Assembly: GCA_006176705.1 (NCBI GenBank)
Contig: QRFJ01000082.1
Span: forward strand, 1,452,390-1,516,389
Origin: Cocos nucifera
Lineage: Eukaryota; Streptophyta; Magnoliopsida; Arecales; Arecaceae
Length of the DNA stretch: 64,000 nt
Direction of reading: 5' to 3'
This document shows, piece by piece, positions 57,127 to 64,000 of this stretch. The notes below the pieces were generated by a model. The model searched no databases. It was not told the DNA's origin and saw only the letters and a list, made by a program, of their open reading frames with translations. The position numbers were made by a program, and so were the translations under genes. Within the stretch, counting starts at the first letter, position 1, and the number at the start of each line of letters is the position of its first letter.

Positions 57127-58042
57127 TATGTTTGGCATATAGCTTTTAGATAGTTTTTAAGATAGTTTTAGCTTATTTAAGCTATTTTAGTATTTGGTGG
57201 AGATAGCTTATTGGTCCATAAGCTAGTTTTTATTGAAAGCTCCCTCACCCAAGAGTTCAAAATTAAAAGCTAGCAGTATATTTTTCATTTTTAAATTTAT
57301 TATTTATTTTTTTCTAAAATTACTCACTTACTTAACATTTAAGCTTCCTCCTCTCTCTTCTATTCTTTAAAATCTATCTAAAAAAATATAATATATTATA
57401 GTATATTATCATAATATTATAATAATTATATTATATTATATTATATTATCATAACATATTATAATATATATTATAAATATAAATATATATTAAAAAATAA
57501 TATAATATATATTATTATTATATTATATATTATATTTATAATATATTATAAATATAAATATATATACTAGAATATAATATATTATTAATAATATATATTA
57601 TAATATATAATATATAATTTTTATTTTTATATTATAAATATAATATATAATATAATAATATTATTATATTAATAATGTAATAATATAATATAATATTATG
57701 TTATATCATAATAATATTATATTATATAATACTATTATTATTATTATAATATATTATAATAATATAATAATATATTATAATAATATTATAATAATATAAT
57801 ATAATATTATTATAATATATATTATAAATATAAATATATATATTATAATATAATATATATTACATCTATTATATTTAATTAAATTAAATATTTGAAGTGA
57901 TGTTAAAAATAAATAAAATGAGGTTATGTTCATTTATGTTATTTTGTACATGATAACTTACTAATACAGCTAATTTTTATCAAATACTTAGGCTAATAAA
58001 ACTATAACTAATAGCTCAAGCTGCAGCTGCATACCAAACATA
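57127..58042. mobile_element. MITE-like element with an AT-only core
   Basis: The left end TATGTTTGGCATATAGCTTT and right end GCTGCATACCAAACATA are inverted repeats of the TATGTTTGG type. Subterminal AGCT/TAGCTTATT words recur. Bases 57381-57870 consist almost only of A and T (ATAATA, TATATT). No transposase. A precise target duplication is not visible, and the ends may extend about 10 bp further. Confidence 0.65.
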
Positions 58043-60381
58043 GTCTATAACTAGTGGCCTTCCTCTTCTTAGATTTTCATCATCAATTTTTTAAGGAACC
58101 GCCGCTGATTCTCAAGGTTATTTCAATTTCTTCTCAGATTTCGGTGGGAATAAATCACCGGAATCGCACCTTAAAGCCTTGTCGGACTTAGGTAAGAGGT
58201 CTTAGCCTTGTTTCCTTTTCGTTTCTAGGTTTTTTCTTATCATTTGGAGCCCGGCAAGTTACCGAATTTACTGTAAATATGGTAGTCTCTATTTCTTTTC
58301 TCCTTTTGGTTCCTTCGACCCCCACCAGCAAATGACCATCATCGAGTTTGTTGCTTCATCGCCGCCTGGAGCCCCTATAGGTGGGCGGCCCTGGGTCTTC
58401 CACCGTCGTAGTTGGGAGAAGGGAAAGGGGAGGGTATCCCCTGTTTTGAAGAAGAAGAGAAGGATCGAGGGTTTTTCTTTCTCTTTCTCCCCTCCTTTCT
58501 CTATCTTATCTAGTTTACTTTTATTTATTTATTTATTTATCTCTCTTTTAGATGGACTAGATAATTTTTTGAGGAAAAATTTTAGTGATTGGGGGATAGT
58601 TGATTTTATTCTATAATATTAATTCAATTCTGTAGAAGAATAATTCATCAAATAGAAGAACATCGAGCAGAATTTTGATATGTAGATCATAATTTAATGA
58701 GTTCAGTTTATCGTCAATTAAGATAAGAGTCTCCATACTTAATCACCAGTGTAAATATTTATTTATTAATTTATACTATTGAATTGATATCGTGAGATTC
58801 AATTTATATGAGCTGATATGATTAATGTGATTTTCAGTATGAGTATTATTTATGTTTATTGTATGTAAACATTGGTTGTTGAATATGCTATGTGATATAT
58901 AACTTTAATTATTTTATAACCTTATAAGGGATTCACGGGTAAATTTGTAATTGAATTTGTCAAGAGTAAAGCATAATTATTCAAATAAATAAGAAGTAGT
59001 TTGGACTAATCTCATCACGTTGGATAGCCTCCAGAAGTTTATATTTGGGATAGCCTCTAGAAGCTTATACATGGATAGCCTTCAAAAACTTATGCTTAAG
59101 ACAGCTTCCAGGAGCTTACACATGAGATAGCTTCTAAGAGCTTATGCTTAGAATAGCCATCATGAGCTTATGTATGAAAATTTAATCAGAAATTGATTGA
59201 GACTTGATCTTGGTTAGTTCAAAGCTGAAAAGAAAGAGGTTATCAAATCTAGAATTGTCAAAAAAGAAATGAACGATTAGACATGTGAAACCAATGTTGA
59301 GTAAAGGTTGGCATGTGATCATCTTTTTTTTTTTGATAAAATATTTGATACACATTTATGTTGATATTTGAGTTATTTTGAATATATGAAGTAAGTTTTC
59401 ATATTTTTATATTGATATTGCTTATTGATATTTTTAATTTATTTATAATATTGGTATAGGTGTACAATAATTTTTACTGAACAAGAAAGCTTATATCCCT
59501 ATGTTGCATTTTTTCAATGATAGAATGTTTAGTTTGGATGGATTTGATGAGAAATTCGAGTATTGAAACAATTAGTTCATCAGCTAGTTCAATTTCTCAT
59601 ACTATTAAATATTTAAATAATTATAATTAAATAAATTAACTATCTATTTTGATGAATTGATTTAGTTGATGTTTTTTATTTTTATTTATTTATTTTAAAA
59701 ATATTTAAAATTTTTATTTATTTTAAGCCTTATATGATTTATAGGGCTCGAGGATTCATATGGTTGTGGTCGATCCTGCTAGATATGGGGCGTGATAGGG
59801 ATACTACCGAGAATTGATCCATCAATGTCAGTCAAGGACCATGCCGCTTGGGAGTAGACAAAGGACCATGCCGCTTGGGAGTGGTGCTTGTCTGTTTAAT
59901 AATAGAGGTGAACCAGAGAGATTCATGGGAAATCGTCTTAGTGTTGTATTTTGATTTGGAGTAGACAATATTAGAAAAAAGATATTGACGGATTTCTATG
60001 CAAAAATTGATGGTATTTTCATTAAGTAATAATAGTTTTAAATTATTTTTACTTGTTAATTTGATATATAAAAAATATTAATTTTTTGATGATATTTATT
60101 TTACTTTTTTTAATAAAATAAAAATTATACCGTTATTTATTTTACTATCTTTCTTATGTTTATATCTAATTAAAATTTTTATTTTATTTATTTTCTTTTT
60201 TTTCTCTCTCCCATCTCCTTCAATTCCACATCGTCACCTCCGCCATCTACGCAGCCCTGCAGCAAACTTGCCCGGTTCCTCCCATTAGTTGCGAAGCGCT
60301 ACACATATTCGAGCGCTTCCAGCCTTTAGTCTGGTTTTGGTACGTCATATCAAGCTTTGGACCACTAGACCAGCACACGCA
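58043..60381. other. LTR-like or intronic debris, no gene
   Basis: Bases 58080-58560 look like a leader or LTR (CCGGAATCGCACC, GGAGCCCGGCAAGTTACCG, a CT-rich tract near 58480-58515 and an ATTT microsatellite near 58520). Bases 59745-59800 (GATATGGGGCGTGATAGG) recall the ends of some gypsy LTRs. A two-copy repeat of AGGACCATGCCGCTTGGGAG lies at 59835 and 59862. A frame at 58332-58616 has no known domain. No matching partner LTR is in the window, so a solo LTR is only a guess. Confidence 0.35.
59021..59176. repeat. Tandem repeat of about 28 bp, five to six copies
   Basis: Variants of GATAGCCTCTAGAAGCTTAT follow each other (GGATAGCCTCCAGAAG, GATAGCCTCTAGAAGC, GATAGCCTTCAAAAAC, GACAGCTTCCAGGAGC, GATAGCTTCTAAGAGC). 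Confidence 0.75.
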
Positions 60382-60505
60382 AGTCATGTGTGGGGAGGAA
60401 AGAAGACTTCGTAGCCATCCCACGGACTTTTGATTGCGATCATGTCATGTGTGGTGGAAAGATGTCCTCGTAAGTATCCCATGGACTCTTGACTGCGAAT
60501 GTGTG
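60382..60505 (+). repeat. 61-bp tandem duplication in the upstream region of the receptor-like gene
   Basis: Unit 1 starts AGTCATGTGTGG at 60382 and unit 2 starts TGTCATGTGTGG at 60443. Both contain GTCATGTGTGG, CGTA, ATCCCA and GGACT. The copies are clearly diverged, and a trace of a third begins near 60500. Confidence 0.65.
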
Positions 60506-60623
60506 GTGTGGAAGGAAGCCTGTTTATGTTGGGAAGCTTCTACCTTACATTCCAAGATAGAATATTCAGAGTCCAATTTATTGGCTGGTCATGGACGGCA
60601 ATGGAAGATACTTTCTGTCCTGC

Positions 60624-60633
60624 TAATATAAAG
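60624..60633 (+). promoter_or_regulatory. Candidate TATA box of the receptor-like gene
   Basis: TAATATAAAG is about 36 bp before the ATG at 60669. The 5' leader would be very short if this is the true TATA box. Confidence 0.45.
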
Positions 60634-60668
60634 AGATCATCCTACTTCATCTCATAGTAACTAAATTC

Positions 60669-63600
60669 ATGGATCTTAAGGGAACCCAGCTTCTACTTTT
60701 TTTATTCTTTGCATTTCTGTGTGCTCAAGTGAGAAAACTCAATGGAGATTCAATCTCGGGCTGCATACTGATGGAAAGGATTGCCCTTCTTGGATTCAAA
60801 GAAGGCCTCAAAGATCCCTCCAACAGGCTCTCTTCTTGGGTGGGTGACGACTGCTGCACCTGGAAAGGTGTGGCTTGTGACAACCAGACCGGCCATGTTG
60901 TCAAGCTAGACCTCCGCAACCCACACTCATTCGAATACTACAAGAAGTGGTCCTTGGGAGGTGAGTTGAGGCCCGCCTTACTTGGATCTGAAACACCTGA
61001 ATCATCTTGACCTGAGCATGAACAAGTTTGGAAGAATTCGTATCCCAGAATTCATGGGCTCATTCCGTCGACTCAGATATCTTAACCTCTCCTATGCTGG
61101 TTTGGGTGGACCGATCCCACAACAGCTTGGGAATCTATCGAGCCTCCAATATCTTGATCTCAGTTATAATTATTATTATTATGATGACCATTTTCAAGGT
61201 CCATATGGATTTCTCATCATTGATAATGCCCTCTGGATTTCGCTTCTTTCTTCTCTGCAATATCTCAATATGACGGCTTGTGAAATTCAGAGAAGGTGAT
61301 GCTCACTGGCTGCAAGCACTAAACATGCTTCCCTTCCATTATTGAGGTACGCTTACAAGAGTGTGGCATCAACACCATTCCGCTCTCTCTTCCACATGTG
61401 AATTTTACTTCACTTTCTGTTCTTGATCTTTCTGTATAACTCCATTAATTCGACGATACCTGGTTGGTTGTTCAACATAAGCAGCCTTCGAGCACCTTGA
61501 TCTCCATGCTAATAATTTTTTTCGGGGCATCATTCCGCCTGCAATTAAGAATCTAGCTTCGCTCAAGGTCCTTGATTTATCCTATAATTGGTTTCTTGAA
61601 GGCAACATTCCGGCTGGGCTTGATGGTCTTTGTAAGCTGCAGTATATAGGATTGTCAGGCATTAATAATATCAGCAAAAATTTGCATGAATATTTTGATG
61701 AAGAGTTTACTACTGGATGCATCAAAAACAGCTTAGAGACTCTACACATGTCTGACGCCCAGCTTAGCGGTTATTTGCCGGCGGAGTGGTTGGGAGACTT
61801 CAAAAAGCTCAAATATCTCGATTTGGGAGTTACAACTCAATTTCTGGCCCTGTTCCTGCATCAATTGGAAGACTGTCGGCACTTCAAGAATTAGATCTTT
61901 CGTATAATATGCTGAATGGGACTATCCCAGCAAGTCTTGGAAGACTTGCGGAGTTAGTTGGGTTATACCTCGGAGGAAACTTTTTGGAGGGCGTCCTGAC
62001 TGAAGAACACTTTGCCAATCTCACCAAACTAAATTATCTGGATTTATCACAAAATCAATTTATCCTGAATCTGACATCTGATTGGATTCCCCCTTTTCAG
62101 CTTCAGGGGTTATATATTGGTTCTTGCAAGCTGGGACCACGATTCCCAACATGGCTCCAGATGCACAAAAACATTACCGATCTGGACATGTCTAGCACGG
62201 AAATTTCAGACACCATACCGGATTGGTTTTGGAGGTCATTTTCTCAGATGTGGTGGTTAAATATCTCCAGCAATGGAATCACTGGCAGTGTACCCGATCT
62301 TACAGAATTCATCAACCTTGAATATTTAAATTTGAGTTCTAACCACTTTGAGGGACCTTTGCCACATTTTAATTCTTCAGTATTGTCGCTACTAGACCTA
62401 TCGAGCAATTCATTTTCAGGAGTGATCCCTTCTGACATTGGCAAAAGTAGGCCTAATATGGAATATCTCTCCCTTTCCACAAATAGTTTAAGTGGTGAAA
62501 TTCCTTCATCATTTTGTCATCTCGGGTATGGCGCTCTTGATCTTTCAAAAAATCTATTGTTTGGTGAGCTCCCTGATTGCTGGAACCACTCTTCCTTTTT
62601 ATTTGTCATCGATTTTTCAAGCAACAGTCTCTCTGGAAGTATTCCTTCATCAATCTGTTCATTACCTTTTCTTGAATCATTGCATTTGAGTGATAATAAT
62701 CTTTCGGGAGAACTCCCTCTATCCTTGAAGAGTTGTGTGTGTTTAAATACTCTTGACCTTGGGCAGAATGGATTCCTTGGTAGAATACCTACTTGGATAG
62801 GGGAAAGTTTGTTGTCCTTGAAGATCCTTCGCTTACGATCAAACAAGCTTATTGGAAATATTCCTTCTAATCTATCAAGATTAAATTCTCTTCAAATCCT
62901 GGATCTAGCCAATAACAAATTATCAGGAACCATCCCTTCTAGCTTTGGGAATTTTACTGCCATGAAAGTGTCAAGGAAGATGGTTGGAACCATTTTAGAA
63001 AATGGCACTCGTTATCATGAAAACATGCAAGTGATCATAAAAGGAATAGACATCGAGTATGTTATATTGCTTCCACTTGTGATCGTTATGGACCTTTCAA
63101 ACAATAACTTGTCTGGAAGGATGCCAGAAGAATTGACCAATCTTTTCGGACTCATGAGCTTAAACTTATCTGGAAATCATCTGACAGGAGAGATCATAGA
63201 AAATATCAGTGCATTGCAACAGTTGGAGTCGCTTGACTTATCAAAAAACAATCTTTCTGGAAGAATTCCTTCAAGCATAATGGCCCTAACATTTTTGAGT
63301 TATTTGAACTTATCGTATAACAACTTCTCAGGAAAAGTTCCATCGGGTAATCAGTTTCAGACCTTCACTGACATGTCTATTTATGCTGGTAATCCTGGTC
63401 TTTGCGGGTTTCCATTACCTCAAAAGTGCAAAGATGACAAGACAAACCAAGGTCCAAATGTTGTTGGAGGGGATGAACAAAATGATAATGCCGTGGATGA
63501 AGAAGGATTTGAAATAAAGTGGTTGAATATGAGCACTGGGGCAGGATTCGCTATAGGTTTTTGGATTGTTTTTGGTCCATTATTATTCAACAACAGATGG

Positions 63601-63690
63601 AGAGAAGCCTATTTTCAACTTATAGATCAAGTGTATGATATAGTTTATGTGGTCCCGAGGAACACAATGTTACAACATGACTTTTTGTGA
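60669..63690 (+). pseudogene. LRR receptor-like protein (RLP, EIX2/RLP12 type) with small indels
   Basis: It starts with a signal peptide (MDLKGTQLLLFLFFAFLCAQ) and an LRRNT domain (ERIALLGFKEGLKDPSNRLS, DDCCTWKGVACDNQTGHVV). Many plant-type LRRs follow (LxxLxxLDLSxNxLSGxIP). Near 62965-63065 is the short island (MVGTILENGTRYHENMQVI, KGIDIEY) that RLPs have before their last four LRRs. Then come GNPGLCGFPLPQKC, an acidic segment, one membrane helix (AGFAIGFWIVFGPLLF) and a tail of about 30 residues without a kinase. RLPs of this class sit in the plasma membrane and sense microbial or developmental signals with SOBIR1-type partners; that role is inferred. From 61786 to 63690 the frame is open. 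Between 60983 and 61826 six 1 to 2-nt indels break it (near 60983, 61293, 61333, 61436, 61489 and 61825). It is a young pseudogene, or an intact gene with assembly errors. No intron is seen. Confidence 0.9.
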
Positions 63691-64000
63691 CCTTGAATTG
63701 TGTCTGCAAAACTTTTTTATTTTTTTTTTTTTTAAAGTGTTTGCAGAAATCCTTAGAATGGATTATCCATATTCGCACTCTAGTTTTGCATGTGGAACCA
63801 TGTACTTATGCTACGGTAACAAAATAACCAGTTTCATGCTAATTCATTTAGTTTATCAATAGAGAATTGCTGATTAGGATTCGAGGGTCAAGTCAAATTG
63901 TATATCATGCTCATATTGTTTGAGCTTAGATAACTAAACTTATGTGAACGAGCTAAGCAGACTAAGCTTGAACTTATTTGAATTTATAATGGTTAGAGCT
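63691..64000. other. 3' flank of the receptor-like gene
   Basis: It holds a T-rich tract (63718-63734) and AT-rich sequence. A short frame at 63647-63862 overlaps the gene end in another frame and has no domain. No following gene begins before the window ends. Confidence 0.5.

Noticed and set aside
57381..57870. Centromeric or satellite DNA
   Set aside because: It is an irregular AT-only stretch within a MITE-like element, without a monomer of satellite length.
58043..60000. Complete LTR retrotransposon
   Set aside because: No direct-repeat partner, primer-binding site or coding domain is found within the window; at most a solo LTR.
61028..61273. Alternative frames overlapping the receptor-like gene
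   Set aside because: They are shadow frames of the LRR coding sequence; only the frame pieces reading as LRR are kept.

Overview
This is nuclear DNA from a flowering plant. It is AT-rich and carries Ty3/gypsy (Tat, Athila and chromovirus types), Ty1/copia, CACTA (En/Spm) and MITE sequences, plus one LRR receptor-like protein locus of a type found only in plants. A monocot such as a palm or a banana relative is plausible from the style of the repeats, but I cannot name the species. There is no microbial sequence, no CRISPR array and no rRNA or tRNA gene that I can see. Almost everything from 1 to 55103 is transposable-element sequence; the only host gene I can defend is at 60669-63690.

Left part (1-34027) is a nest of elements. 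A minus-strand Tat-type gypsy element (4969-8275 visible) is interrupted on its left by a CACTA element whose right terminus is at 4968. On its right it is interrupted by a chromodomain gypsy element (8281-34022, LTRs 957 bp each, target duplication CAATG). That chromovirus is split inside its reverse transcriptase by an internally deleted Athila-like element (12478-30793, degraded duplication ACAAG/ATAAA). The 3' LTR of the Athila-like element is split by a copia element (18967-29365, duplication CAAAC). A 243-bp tandem duplication lies exactly across the copia/Athila right junction.

Middle part (34028-55103): unassigned sequence, a foldback MITE next to poly-C tracts, inverted fragments of a copia LTR with a short gag remnant, and a second small MITE. 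Then come two neighbouring gypsy-type elements. The first is a large non-autonomous element without pol (38415-45700, duplication TGCAC) filled with several unrelated tandem-repeat families. The second is a nearly complete Tat element (45961-55103) with gag, protease, RT, two RNase H domains and integrase. Its 3' region carries about 37 copies of a unit that folds as a hairpin.

Right part (55104-64000): repeat-poor but mostly non-coding DNA with a short-loop G-quadruplex motif, a MITE with an AT-only core and LTR-like debris. It ends with a receptor-like protein gene whose first 1.2 kb carries six small indels and whose last 1.9 kb is open.

All element coding regions are broken by stops and frameshifts. 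Many stops sit where Gln, Arg or Trp would be expected, which fits C-to-T decay of methylated DNA. No obviously new enzymatic system is present. The most unusual structure is the hairpin array at 52574-54110.
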